NCBI GenBank assembly: GCA_003164295.1
Contig: PLTA01000045.1
Location: forward strand, 1 to 41,159
Source of the DNA: Candidatus Bathyarchaeota archaeon
GTDB lineage: Archaea > Thermoproteota > Bathyarchaeia > Bathyarchaeales > Bathycorpusculaceae
Direction of reading: 5' to 3'
DNA length: 41,159 nt
Position numbers and translations under genes: made by a program. Of the stretch, positions 32,986-40,790 are shown one piece after another; within the stretch, counting starts at the first letter, position 1; every line of letters begins with the position of its first letter. Under the pieces are notes generated by a model, which saw nothing but the letters and a program-made list of their open reading frames with translations, was not told the origin of the DNA and did no database searches.

Positions 32986-33558
32986 GTGAAGTCCTATATC
33001 AAAGGGGGAAATTTAACGCAGAAGCTCAGCCAATTATTCATGATAGCGCTTTTCGGCTCAATCATCTTTGTCGTCAACGTTTTTTTGCCGCCCCCACTGA
33101 ACTATGTTTTAATCGTAGTTGAAGCTGTTTTACTAGCTCTAAGCGGATTATTTATTCGAAAAGTCGGTGCCACCTATGTTGGCGCGGTTGGTGGTCTCTT
33201 AACAGCTTTGGGAAATCCTGCTTTAGGTCCATTTACTTTTTTGTTTACTCTTATCTTTGGAGTTTTAGTCGATGTGTTCCTGTTCATTTTTAGAATTAAC
33301 GCTTCCCGCGAAGGAGTAAACCGTAACAGATTGATGGCTGCGATGGCCCTTAGTACAATGCTTATTGCAATGATATCTTACTCAGCTTTTACTGCATTTC
33401 CACAGCTTCCATTTGCAAAAGCGGGAATCGGCTTATTTATTCAAAGAAGCACAATGCTTGACGCACTCGTTCTGTTTATGGGTCCAGCTACCGGCGTCAC
33501 CGCTGGCTACGCTGCTTCCTACCTGTGGAACAAGTATCTTCGCTATATAGTCATTTAA
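32986..33558 (+). CDS. integral membrane protein, ECF transporter S component-like
   Basis: The 190-residue protein has about six hydrophobic helices. The region VGATYVGAVGGLLTALGNPALGPFTFLFTLIFGVLVDV resembles substrate-binding S components of ECF vitamin/metabolite transporters. ATPase (EcfA) and EcfT genes are not in the window; S components often share a distant module. The GTG start at 32986 follows a GAGATAA stretch. Gene is divergent from gfcR and overlaps the PIN-like gene end by 8 nt tail-to-tail. Substrate unknown. Confidence 0.55.
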   Translation: MKSYIKGGNLTQKLSQLFMIALFGSIIFVVNVFLPPPLNYVLIVVEAVLLALSGLFIRKVGATYVGAVGGLLTALGNPALGPFTFLFTLIFGVLVDVFLFIFRINASREGVNRNRLMAAMALSTMLIAMISYSAFTAFPQLPFAKAGIGLFIQRSTMLDALVLFMGPATGVTAGYAASYLWNKYLRYIVI

Positions 33559-33820
33559 ACATCAATTTTATTTTCTCGTCAACTAACTTTGCAATTAGCA
33601 AATTAGAAATAAACACACATTTTACCCCGAGCAATTCAGCCAATTCAGCAGGTTTTTGATCCTGAGTGACAAGAATCAAATTATTTTTTCCAGCGTACTC
33701 TACAACGTCTCGGTCTTTGGCGCTTTTCAAGCCGGCTTCTTGGGCAGTTAATACTTCATAGCCTAAGGTTTCAAAGTATTCTTTTAAACCAGCGTACATT
33801 TCGTCAAGTAAAATCTTCAT
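33551..33820 (-). CDS. PIN-like (DUF5615/Mut7-C type) small nuclease-like protein
   Basis: The 89-residue protein begins MKILLDEM, with an Asp at the first PIN position. It continues with SAKDRDVVEYAGKNNLILVTQDQ: acidic residues Asp and the VTQD strand end as in PIN-fold RNases of toxin-antitoxin type. It is shorter than the standard PIN toxin, as DUF5615 is. No antitoxin-like gene lies immediately upstream; that 470-nt stretch holds the degenerate decamer repeats instead. An orphan toxin or a housekeeping nuclease are both possible. Confidence 0.6.
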   Translation of the reverse strand: MKILLDEMYAGLKEYFETLGYEVLTAQEAGLKSAKDRDVVEYAGKNNLILVTQDQKPAELAELLGVKCVFISNLLIAKLVDEKIKLMFK

Positions 33821-33901
33821 AATTCTTCGCTTTTCCTTTACTTGATTAAATTATTTAGGCTTATCTCAAAGGTGCGTGTTGCTACTTTGCAATTTTTGAA
33901 C

Positions 33902-34007
33902 AACTTGTTTTGGGTTGCTTTTTTAATTAGGGGTTTAAATTGGTTGCAGGTTGATATTTTTTTTGACTTTATTTGAGCAAAATTGACTTTATTATACTTA
34001 ATTTGAC
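33902..34007 (-). repeat. diverged decamer-array copy with A/C-rich tail (minus strand)
   Basis: Read on the minus strand, units of 10 nt begin at 34007: GTCAAATTAA, GTATAATAAA, GTCAATTTTG, CTCAAATAAA, GTCAAAAAAA, ATATCAACCT. The tail GCAACCAATTTAAACCCC then TAATT, an A-run and GCAACCCAAAACAAG ends about 33902. The tail aligns with copy 1 at GCAA-C-ATTTAA-C-CTAA-AAAAAA-CAACCCAAAA. The plus-strand view is TTGACTTT at exact 20-nt spacing (33963, 33983, 34003). An apparent 71-codon minus-strand frame at 33838-34053 overlays this repeat and has no protein features. Confidence 0.65.
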
Positions 34008-34083
34008 TTTTAGTTTTAACATAATTGACTTGAAAGATTGAGTTCAAAGGCACATATTTTTATCGCAAATTTTGTTCAGCTTG

Positions 34084-34143
34084 TTTCAAGTTGCATTTTT
34101 TGTTTAAAGCTTGTTTTGTCTTTAGGTCGAGTCACTATAAGTC
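34084..34143 (-). repeat. short degenerate decamer copy (two units plus tail)
   Basis: On the minus strand GACTTATAGT (from 34143) and GACTCGACCT follow each other at 10-nt phase and resemble the last two units of the clear copies (GACGAATAAA, GACGCAACCT). A tail with CAAGCTTTAA and ACAAAAAATGCAACTTG follows. This is weaker than the other copies. Confidence 0.4.
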
Positions 34144-34176
34144 AAAATTAACAAAAAAGTTGCTGTGATTTTTTTT

Positions 34177-34250
34177 AGGTTGGTTTGGGTTGATTTTTTG
34201 TTTTAAAGCTTAACAATTACAGGTTTTGCGTAAACAAAAGTGCACGCAAG
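34177..34250 (-). repeat. degenerate repeat copy with conserved tail
   Basis: On the minus strand AACCTG (34225-34220) is followed by TAATTGTTAAGCTTTAA, an A-run and TCAACCCAAACC, matching the copy 1 tail AACCTGCAAACGATTTAAGC / AACCC. The preceding 20-30 nt are only loosely decameric (CACTTTTGTT, TACGCAAAAC). Together with the two repeats to the left it fills most of the 33821-34289 gene-free stretch; I see no gene there. Confidence 0.4.
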
Positions 34251-34289
34251 TACAACCGCGGAAATATGAAAATCAATTAAATTATTTAT

Positions 34290-34928
34290 TTAATCGATGA
34301 GCAGTATTGCGAATGACTCAGGAGTCGTGGCAAAAGGAAAAGTAACTTCTATTCCCGCGTTAGCCGCAGTCTTTTTCACGTTCACTCCAACAGCATCCTC
34401 AGACCAGCGAGCTAAGTTGGGGTGTGCACAAATTTTTGTTTCAGTGTTACATTTTTCGCAGAGTTGACAGTGCCCAGATACAAATGATGTGGCTAAGCTG
34501 TACCCCTTGTTCATTGCTTCTTTCTCCAAATCAACTACCGATTGAAGCATTTTGCGTTTGTCATCTTTCCAGTCAGCCCAAAACTTGGCTGCTTTCTCTT
34601 TGATTTCTTTTGGAACAGTGGGATCCGTTTCAGCAACCATAAGTTTCTTTAGCACTTCTGGTTCTGCTTGCGCGGTTGATTTGAATTTCATGAACATGGC
34701 GTATTTGTATTCGTTGACTATTTTTCTAAACTCTTCAGCAGATGGAGTATATGGTGGGCACGCTAATGTTTTTCCGTAATGGTTGCAGCCGACTTTACAT
34801 TTAAGGACGACGCGGTCTTCAACAACTACTTGGGTTGTAGGAATAATTTTTGCATCTGCTGCCCCTTTTTCTAAGGCTAACGTGGCTAGAAACTGGAATT
34901 TTTCTTTGCCTATTTGAGACGATGACAT
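34290..34928 (-). CDS. DUF2284 metal-binding protein
   Basis: The 212-residue protein belongs to the DUF2284 family of predicted metal-binding proteins common in methanogens and other anaerobes. Cysteine groups are KCKVGCNHYGKTLACPPYTP near residue 40 and SGHCQLCEKCNTETKICAHP near residue 150. Both are typical of this family and suggest an iron-sulfur or zinc site. Cellular role unknown; it is soluble. On the minus strand it is followed by the decamer repeats and then the PIN-like gene. A TATA-like ATTTAAAC box at 34967-34974 is about 43 nt before its ATG. Confidence 0.85.
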   Translation of the reverse strand: MSSSQIGKEKFQFLATLALEKGAADAKIIPTTQVVVEDRVVLKCKVGCNHYGKTLACPPYTPSAEEFRKIVNEYKYAMFMKFKSTAQAEPEVLKKLMVAETDPTVPKEIKEKAAKFWADWKDDKRKMLQSVVDLEKEAMNKGYSLATSFVSGHCQLCEKCNTETKICAHPNLARWSEDAVGVNVKKTAANAGIEVTFPFATTPESFAILLID

Positions 34929-35253
34929 TAATTTTCACTTGTTTCTTTGCGAGAGCGTTTCTTTTGATTTAAACATTTAGTTCTTAAAAAAGAAATGAAA
35001 TTGAATGGTGTTAAAACTTTTAAGTGCTTCTTTATATTTGGGTTGGGGGTCAATAATTTTTTTATTATAATTCACTCATTTTTTTCCCGATCGGTTTTAC
35101 AATTCATAAGGGAAACTAAGTTGACATTTTGCAAACTAGCAAGCGCAAGGATAATATAGAGAATCGGTAAATCATGTTTGAACTGAAGGTGCGGTTGCAA
35201 TCAAAAGCAAAATCAGCAGCATCGGATACGTCAACAAAATCCAAGAAAACATT
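34929..35253. other. divergent intergenic region (DUF2284 / SIS genes)
   Basis: This 325-nt stretch is AT-rich. It holds the DUF2284 promoter (ATTTAAAC 34967-34974) and a plus-strand TATA-like ATAATATAG at 35151-35159. The latter is about 20 nt upstream of an ATG at 35174 that, with one extra A in the AAAA run at 35204-35207, would be in frame with the SIS gene. I see no RNA gene or other ORF of note. Confidence 0.5.
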
Positions 35254-36354
35254 TTGAGCATAAAACGAAAAGAACTTTCACCCCTCTATGAAGAGCTAAA
35301 AGCAGCCGACTGCGTGATCTGCGGAGGATCGGGAAGGTCTCTTTATTCATTAAATGCTGCACTCAGCCAAATTGCACTTAGCCAAGTCGGATGGAGAAAT
35401 AAGGTGGTTCTTACTCCTGATGATCCAGGTTTTCCAGGAAAAAGCATGTATGATGCAGCAGCGGATTTGGCAAGGCGTTACAAGAAAACTTTGCTTTTAA
35501 TAAATTCTGGAAGCGGGTATTCTGATGATCCGTTAGTTATGGCTCAGGATTTAGCTAAGTACATTGAGGAAAAGAAATCAAACAAGTTTACAATGGGGCT
35601 ATTTACTTCTGCTGTTTCGTCTCCTTTAGGCGATATATGTAGTAAGTATGGCAACGTGGTTGAAATTAAGGGACGTGGAAAATCCAAGCCAGGGACTGAA
35701 TATAGCGAAACAGGTATGATGGGCGATATCTTCGAGTTAGGCACTCTTGAACTTTTGAATAGCATGATTGAAGCTATTTTCAGAAATTTTGAGGTTGACG
35801 ATGTCTTTCGGCTTTGTGTTGAAGAATTCGAGAAGATCGGTGAAATGATAGATTCAAACGTTAGTTCTGAAACGTATACGGCGCTTGTTGATTTGCTTGA
35901 AAAACGTACAAATGTGTTTCTTGGCGGAAAAGGAACAGCTAATGAAATCGCCAAAATGACAGGCGTTAGGCTTTTCCACATTAAAAGTTTCCTAGGCGAC
36001 AACGTATACATAACAAGAGGAGTTAATACGCCGCACCCAAGAGCTGGAGACCTTGAAATTCTCCTTTCATATTCAGGCGAAACAAGACCCGTTATCATTT
36101 GGGCAGATGTTATCAAAAAATTTGCTGGAACTGTTTTTGCAATAACAACCTCTGCAGACTCAACCTTAGCGAAAAAAGCCGATTTAAAAATTATTTTGCC
36201 TGAAGAAACAAAACCGCTTACTCCAAGACGCTTCTACACCCGGGCAGCCTATGTGCTGAGTCCAGTGCCCGTAAAGTTGGCAGAACGACTTGGACAAAGA
36301 GGATTGAACTTACCTGAATACATAATCAGCTGGTACCATTCTGTTACACAATAA
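35254..36354 (+). CDS. tandem SIS-domain protein (sugar-phosphate isomerase-like)
   Basis: The 366-residue protein has two SIS domains. The first is about 15-170, with VICGGSGRSLYS and the Ser-rich phosphate loop INSGSGYSDDPL. The second is about 200-350, with VFLGGKGTANEIAKMTGVR and LLSYSGETRPVI. SIS folds bind phosphosugars; 6-phospho-3-hexuloisomerase and glucosamine-6-phosphate-type enzymes share the fold, but the tandem layout is not identified. The first start in frame is TTG 35254. Upstream codons ISSIGYVNKIQENI read like a natural N-terminal helix, so the true gene may start at ATG 35174 with one missing A in the AAAA run near 35204. Confidence 0.75.
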   Translation: MSIKRKELSPLYEELKAADCVICGGSGRSLYSLNAALSQIALSQVGWRNKVVLTPDDPGFPGKSMYDAAADLARRYKKTLLLINSGSGYSDDPLVMAQDLAKYIEEKKSNKFTMGLFTSAVSSPLGDICSKYGNVVEIKGRGKSKPGTEYSETGMMGDIFELGTLELLNSMIEAIFRNFEVDDVFRLCVEEFEKIGEMIDSNVSSETYTALVDLLEKRTNVFLGGKGTANEIAKMTGVRLFHIKSFLGDNVYITRGVNTPHPRAGDLEILLSYSGETRPVIIWADVIKKFAGTVFAITTSADSTLAKKADLKIILPEETKPLTPRRFYTRAAYVLSPVPVKLAERLGQRGLNLPEYIISWYHSVTQ

Positions 36355-36418
36355 ACTTTAGCGTCTATTTCGCATATCATTTAAAAGGCAAATCAGCTTA
36401 GTCATATTCAGGTTAAAA

Positions 36419-36715
36419 ATGAAAAAACTTCAGAAGCTAAAGTTGACTGTAGCTCAACATAAGGAAGAACTGAAAACGAAATATAAAGTAAATGAAATTG
36501 GGTTTTTTCTTGGCTCATATGCTAGAGATGAGCAAACAAAAAAAAGTGACGTAGATATACTTGTTACGTTTTATGAAACAATTGATTTATTCACGTTTGT
36601 GGAGCTTGAAAATTATTTGAGCGATATCTTGGGCGTGAAAGTTGATTTGGTAATGAAAGAAGGTATTAAACCACGGCTTAAGCAGAAAATTCTCAACGAA
36701 GCGGTTTATCTTTGA
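36419..36715 (+). CDS. mntA: MNT-type nucleotidyltransferase antitoxin
   Basis: The 98-residue minimal nucleotidyltransferase has GSYARDEQTKKSDVDILV: Gly32-Ser33 of the polymerase-beta-like active site, with Asp44 and Asp46 metal ligands. MntA neutralises its HEPN partner by adding AMP units to it. It overlaps hepT by 4 nt (TTGA), typical of the module. The late KVDLVMKEG strand ends with a Lys-rich helix. Chromosomal type VII toxin-antitoxin pair. Confidence 0.85.
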   Translation: MKKLQKLKLTVAQHKEELKTKYKVNEIGFFLGSYARDEQTKKSDVDILVTFYETIDLFTFVELENYLSDILGVKVDLVMKEGIKPRLKQKILNEAVYL

Positions 36716-37074
36716 GAGATTTTCAGGTTTATGTCGAAGATATAATAGATGTCATAAATAGCATAGAAGAGTACACACAAGGGCTAACTTACGAGACCTT
36801 TGTGAAAGATAGAAAAACAATTGATGCCGTTATTAGGAATTTTGAGATTATCGGTGAAGCAACAAAACAAATTCCTAAACACATAAGACAGGAATATCCC
36901 AAAGTGCCATGGAAAGACAAGGCGGGCATGAGGGACAAACTGATACATGGGTATTTTGGGGTTCAACTTGACGTTGTCTGGAAAACGGTTAAAGAGCGCT
37001 TGCCAACAGTAAAACCATTGGTTGAAAAAGCATTAGCCAAAATGGACAAAGAAGCGGCGAGCAATTCTAAATGA
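36712..37074 (+). CDS. hepT: HEPN-domain RNase toxin HepT (DUF86)
   Basis: The 120-residue HEPN protein has the catalytic R-x4-H motif in MRDKLIHGYFG, with Arg74, His79 and the Tyr81 that MntA-type partners modify. N-terminal helix VYVEDIIDVINSIEEYTQ and the AVIRNFEIIGEATKQIP segment are DUF86 typical. It degrades RNA (tRNA in tested cases). Start TTG at 36712 overlaps the mntA stop, so translation is coupled. The pair stands alone between the SIS gene and cca. Confidence 0.87.
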   Translation: MRDFQVYVEDIIDVINSIEEYTQGLTYETFVKDRKTIDAVIRNFEIIGEATKQIPKHIRQEYPKVPWKDKAGMRDKLIHGYFGVQLDVVWKTVKERLPTVKPLVEKALAKMDKEAASNSK

Positions 37075-37097
37075 GTTTTGGATTGTTGTTCGGTTTG

Positions 37098-38525
37098 TTA
37101 GATTTTTAGCCAAAAAGGTTTTCCTGAAAAAAAAGCCGTCAGGAATTGGGCAAAATCCGCGTTTTCTTGATACACTTCGCTTATTTCGGTGTTAACTAAA
37201 ACTTTGAGGTTTTTCTGAATTGATTTGGCAATTAGTTCTGCAACTCCTGAGTTTGCGCCTCCGTCAGCAAGCTTGCTTCTTAATAATTCAACTGAGTCAT
37301 TGTTTTTTCGTTTCAACATGACTATCCAGCGTCCATCCTCAATGTATGGTCCAGAAACCACTGTTTTATTATCGACATATTTTGATAGAAAATTTTCTCC
37401 TTCGACTTTTCTTTCGAGCTGGGGACCAAGATGATTTTTTATGTTTGGCAAAATTTGTTGCGCAAGTTCAAAAACAAAGATACTGAGCGATTTTTCATTG
37501 CTCCAAACAGTATCTTTAAGGATTTTAAAATCACTTAACTCTATTAAAGTATGCAATGAACGTTTGGTTCTGTAAAGTTGTCCCCATAAAACATCGGGAA
37601 CTGCGCCGATTTGATCGATAACAAGAAATATGGTAGATGATCCGCGGTTTTCAAACTGACTTATTAATTCTGAAATCGAAAATGCTTCTGTTTTTGGGGG
37701 AAAAAAGAATTTTATGTCAGGTTTTTTTGTGAAAGCTCTGGCTGCACCCACAAAATCATACAATTTTGATGGTTGAACAGCGGAAGCCACATTTCTTCCC
37801 TTGTCAACCGGATCAATAATTACTAAGGGTTCAGGAAAAACAAGTGATAAATCGTTTTCTCTTCTAGCATAGTAGTTTTCTATATCTATTATTACGCGTT
37901 TATCGTAGTGTGCGAAGGCTTCGATTGTTTGGATAAACGTGCAATACTTCATTACCAGCAGCTCGCAGAGGTAACCGCTGAAGCCGCCAACTTTTATTTC
38001 CGCGCCATAAACGCCTATCCCCTTCATAAACTTTTTTAAAAGTCGAACTTCACCAAGCAAATCTTTGCCCAAATGATTATTTATATAGTCGGTGTGGTAG
38101 GGCGTTCGATCAGTGGCGCTTTGCCATTCTCCCGCTTTAGTATCATAACATGGAACAATGTCCACGCGATAGTCTTCAACGATTAATTGCAGGTACGGAT
38201 GTTCAGCAAAACGTTCAATTTGTTCGTATGAGCCAGCTGCTTTTTTAGCGATTCTTAGCGCCACGTCGCCCAAGTTTTTGCGTGGAATCGAAGTGGGTAA
38301 CCTCATGAAAATATCAATATCGGGATTTTCCCTAAGCCATGTATCTTTAGCAATTGAGCCTTCCACCCGTACAATGGCTGTAACGCCTGCGTCTTTGCAA
38401 GCCAACGATACTTTAAGCTCTAACTCTCGGGTTATAGCGTCAATTTTAGCGCGGTCCTGTTTTGTTGGCGTAATTTTCTCTAATACTTGCTTGGTTATGG
38501 TTGCTATTTCTTGCATAGTTATCAT
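37098..38525 (-). CDS. cca: CCA-adding tRNA nucleotidyltransferase (archaeal class I)
   Basis: The 475-residue enzyme adds or repairs the 3' CCA of tRNAs. Class I marks are the nucleotidyltransferase motif with Gly56-Ser57 in VEGSIAKDTWL, Asp69 and Asp71 in NPDIDIFMRLP, and the third Asp in YRVDIVPCY. The tail domain with FSGYLCELLVMKYC is present. The ATG overlaps the thpR stop (ATGA), so the two genes are coupled. The length is normal. It fits the tRNA maturation theme of the window with EndA. Confidence 0.92.
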   Translation of the reverse strand: MITMQEIATITKQVLEKITPTKQDRAKIDAITRELELKVSLACKDAGVTAIVRVEGSIAKDTWLRENPDIDIFMRLPTSIPRKNLGDVALRIAKKAAGSYEQIERFAEHPYLQLIVEDYRVDIVPCYDTKAGEWQSATDRTPYHTDYINNHLGKDLLGEVRLLKKFMKGIGVYGAEIKVGGFSGYLCELLVMKYCTFIQTIEAFAHYDKRVIIDIENYYARRENDLSLVFPEPLVIIDPVDKGRNVASAVQPSKLYDFVGAARAFTKKPDIKFFFPPKTEAFSISELISQFENRGSSTIFLVIDQIGAVPDVLWGQLYRTKRSLHTLIELSDFKILKDTVWSNEKSLSIFVFELAQQILPNIKNHLGPQLERKVEGENFLSKYVDNKTVVSGPYIEDGRWIVMLKRKNNDSVELLRSKLADGGANSGVAELIAKSIQKNLKVLVNTEISEVYQENADFAQFLTAFFSGKPFWLKI

Positions 38526-39100
38526 TTAGTTGTTGTTTCTGGGCAGACTTCTTTAATTGTTGAGTAAGTGGGTCCTTTTGGTGAGAGTTGGCTTCTTTTA
38601 AGTCGCAGGCAATTGGCTTTGATGATGCCGAATTCAAAGTCACCTTTTTTGGTTACAAACTCAGCCAATCGCTCTTTATTTGTTGCTGACCTTACTCGTG
38701 CAATGGTTAAGTGTGGACTAAAACCGTAGGCATCTTTCGGGAAACCTAATGCACGTATTTGAGGTTCAAGCTGGGAAAAGATGCTTTTAAGTTGCTCTAC
38801 GCCATCGGTCATTCCTGCCCAAACAACACGAGGATAATTTAGGCTGGGAAAAACTCCTAGACCCCTTATTAGAATTGTGAATGGGGTAAACTTGACGTTT
38901 TTCATGGATTCGAAAACTTTCTCTACCATACCGGGGCTTATGTCGCCTAGAAAACGGATGGTTACATGGATGTTTTGTGGCGCTACAGGTCTGAGGTCAG
39001 CTCCTGTTTCAAGAACAAGCTTCTGTGCATCTGCAAGCCTGCTCAGTACTTGCTCATTTTCCAAGTCAAAAGCTATGAAGCTTCTTATCTGCTCTGACAT
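38522..39100 (-). CDS. thpR: RNA 2',3'-cyclic phosphodiesterase (ThpR/LigT)
   Basis: The 192-residue 2H-phosphoesterase has two H-x-T motifs: His45-Val-Thr47 in IHVTIRFLG and His130-Leu-Thr132 in PHLTIARV. The family opens 2',3'-cyclic phosphates at RNA ends (LigT activity). The ATG of MSEQIRSFIAFD at 39100 is preferred over the longer open start at 39127. It overlaps cca, a coupling often seen in archaea. Confidence 0.9.
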   Translation of the reverse strand: MSEQIRSFIAFDLENEQVLSRLADAQKLVLETGADLRPVAPQNIHVTIRFLGDISPGMVEKVFESMKNVKFTPFTILIRGLGVFPSLNYPRVVWAGMTDGVEQLKSIFSQLEPQIRALGFPKDAYGFSPHLTIARVRSATNKERLAEFVTKKGDFEFGIIKANCLRLKRSQLSPKGPTYSTIKEVCPETTTK

Positions 39101-39209
39101 CACGCATCCCTTAAGTATTTTTAACACTTAACTTTCATAAATGCTTTCTAATGCAATTGGAAAGATCAGTTAATAATTTTTAAGACTGCTGCTTTGGCCT
39201 TCTGAGACT

Positions 39210-39920
39210 TTAAAACTCCAGCTTTTTGTATGCCAGCCCGAGGGCGAAGAGTCCTGTCGAGACGACAAAAACAAACCAGTTGGTCACTATTCCTGTGAGT
39301 GGAGTGTAAGACAAGAACAGGGTTGCATGAATCGACATCTCAGCGGTATCGGACAACGATAGCCAAAGTTCAAAGACCATGATTGCGGGAAAGACGAAGA
39401 ATCGAAACGTTTCCGTTAATGCGTTTATTGTTCCTCTCTCAAGCAAGGAAGTAAGAAGACAAAGTGTAGCAGAAACAAAGAACGTAAAACCGAGGACACC
39501 AAAGAAAAAAGCACCTCCTGGAAATATAGCGTAAAATGCAACAAGAAATGATCGAGACCAAGAATTGTCATGAGAAGTGGCCGTTACATACCCAAAAATT
39601 GCAAATACAACTACGGCTACCCCGAAACCGATTCGGGCAATAAACTTATATCTATTGGGTACGGCGAACTTTTGGTCAAACCTTCTCAGCTTCCGGACGA
39701 CGGGGGATATGAAAATGGACAGAACAGCCAGCGCTATAAAAGAGATGGCAATTTGATAAATAGTTAGATGGAGCCAAAGGTTCGAAACAGGGATCATGAA
39801 GTAGACGATGGTGCAGGCCAGTGAGGCTAAGAGGAACAGGATAACGATTAGAACACGTATTCTTTTCATATTTTTTTTTAACTGCCTTTCTCTCTGATAA
39901 GCAGACCTCTTTATCCGCAT
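39210..39920 (-). CDS. polytopic membrane protein, unknown
   Basis: The protein is up to 236 residues; an internal Met at codon 18 (39869, MKRIRV) is the more likely start, because 18 charged residues precede it. About six hydrophobic helices follow; a basic RRFDQKFAVPNRYK loop separates the second and third. No family is recognised. No signal peptide beyond the first helix. It has no obvious operon partner. Confidence 0.55.
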   Translation of the reverse strand: MRIKRSAYQRERQLKKNMKRIRVLIVILFLLASLACTIVYFMIPVSNLWLHLTIYQIAISFIALAVLSIFISPVVRKLRRFDQKFAVPNRYKFIARIGFGVAVVVFAIFGYVTATSHDNSWSRSFLVAFYAIFPGGAFFFGVLGFTFFVSATLCLLTSLLERGTINALTETFRFFVFPAIMVFELWLSLSDTAEMSIHATLFLSYTPLTGIVTNWFVFVVSTGLFALGLAYKKLEF

Positions 39921-40161
39921 TTCTCCTTTTTCACTCAGTCTGAATCATTGCATCTAAACAAATAAACCATCTTTCTTGAGATAAAAGATTTTTGGGAAAG
40001 GAAACTTCAAAAAGTTGCAGCGTTTCCACCGTTTCTTACATTCAAGTAGCATTCCACAGAGCGATGTTATGAACAGAAAATGGCTTTTCTGAGAGCCAAA
40101 AATTTTCAATAAACGAAAATAATAATTACCCTGCAATGTAAATCACAAATGTGACTCACGA

Positions 40162-40473
40162 TTGTCAACTAACAATAAAGGAATCGTACAGGTGCAAAGT
40201 GAACATTCTTTTGGAGACACATGTGAACGCTTAAAATATACTGTATTGTCGCGGGGACTCACGATTTTTGCTGACATAAATTTTAGTGCAGATGTTGAGC
40301 AAGCAGGGTTAAAAATGAATCACACACAATTACTTATTTTTGGGAATCGGAAAGCTGGAACGCCTTTGATGATTGCTTCGCCAAGTCTTGCTCTTGATTT
40401 TCCATTAAAGGTCCTTGTTTTTGAAGATGTTAAGGGGAAAGTATGGGTATCTTACAATTCGCCGTTTATCTAA
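40162..40473 (+). CDS. DUF302 domain protein, frameshifted at its 3' end
   Basis: The 103-codon frame starts at TTG 40162 (STNNKG). It contains the DUF302 core FADINFSADVEQAGLKMNHTQLLIFGNRKAGTPLM and ends KVWVSYNSPFI and a stop. In another frame the next bases read YLKERYNIPDELLKNISGI, the expected DUF302 C-terminus, ending at 40553. One extra T in the TTT run at about 40465-40467 (TTTT) would fuse NSPF with YLKER. So the gene is probably 40162-40553 with one missing base. Role of DUF302 is unclear. Confidence 0.75.
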   Translation: MSTNNKGIVQVQSEHSFGDTCERLKYTVLSRGLTIFADINFSADVEQAGLKMNHTQLLIFGNRKAGTPLMIASPSLALDFPLKVLVFEDVKGKVWVSYNSPFI

Positions 40474-40682
40474 AAGAACGTTACAATATTCCGGATGAAC
40501 TATTAAAAAATATTTCAGGCATATCGGATATTGCTGAATCTGCAGCAAAATAGCTTGATAAGTGAATTTGAACTTGATGTGTTAGTTTATTTCATTGAAC
40601 CTGCTGAACCTACGATAAATAATTGTTGAAATGTAATGCTTTGCAGCATCCAACACAGGCTTGAAGTTTTAGGATTGTTTGC

Positions 40683-40790
40683 GACGGAATGAGACGCAAC
40701 TAGACGACAGGAGACTTTTTGAGACGAATAAAGACGCAACCTAAAAGCAAAACAAAACCTAAATTAAAAAACCAATTTGAAAAAGGCTTT
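40683..40790 (+). repeat. decamer array (6 x 10 nt) plus A-rich tail, repeat-family copy 2
   Basis: Six consecutive 10-nt units: GACGGAATGA, GACGCAACTA, GACGACAGGA, GACTTTTTGA, GACGAATAAA, GACGCAACCT, ending at 40742. The last 20 nt are identical to the last 20 nt of copy 1 at 17871-17890. The tail AAAAGCAAAACAAAACC then AAATTAAAAAACCAATTTG follows. The GACTTTTT unit also recurs in copy 1 (unit 2). Non-coding; it follows the DUF302 gene on the same strand. Confidence 0.85.

Noticed and set aside
33838..34053. 71-codon minus-strand ORF
   Set aside because: It overlies the degenerate decamer repeats and has no protein-like pattern beyond Lys/Asn from AT-rich DNA.
36419..37074. MntA-HepT as a novel system
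   Set aside because: It is a known toxin-antitoxin type with all key residues; it is annotated as such and not claimed as new.
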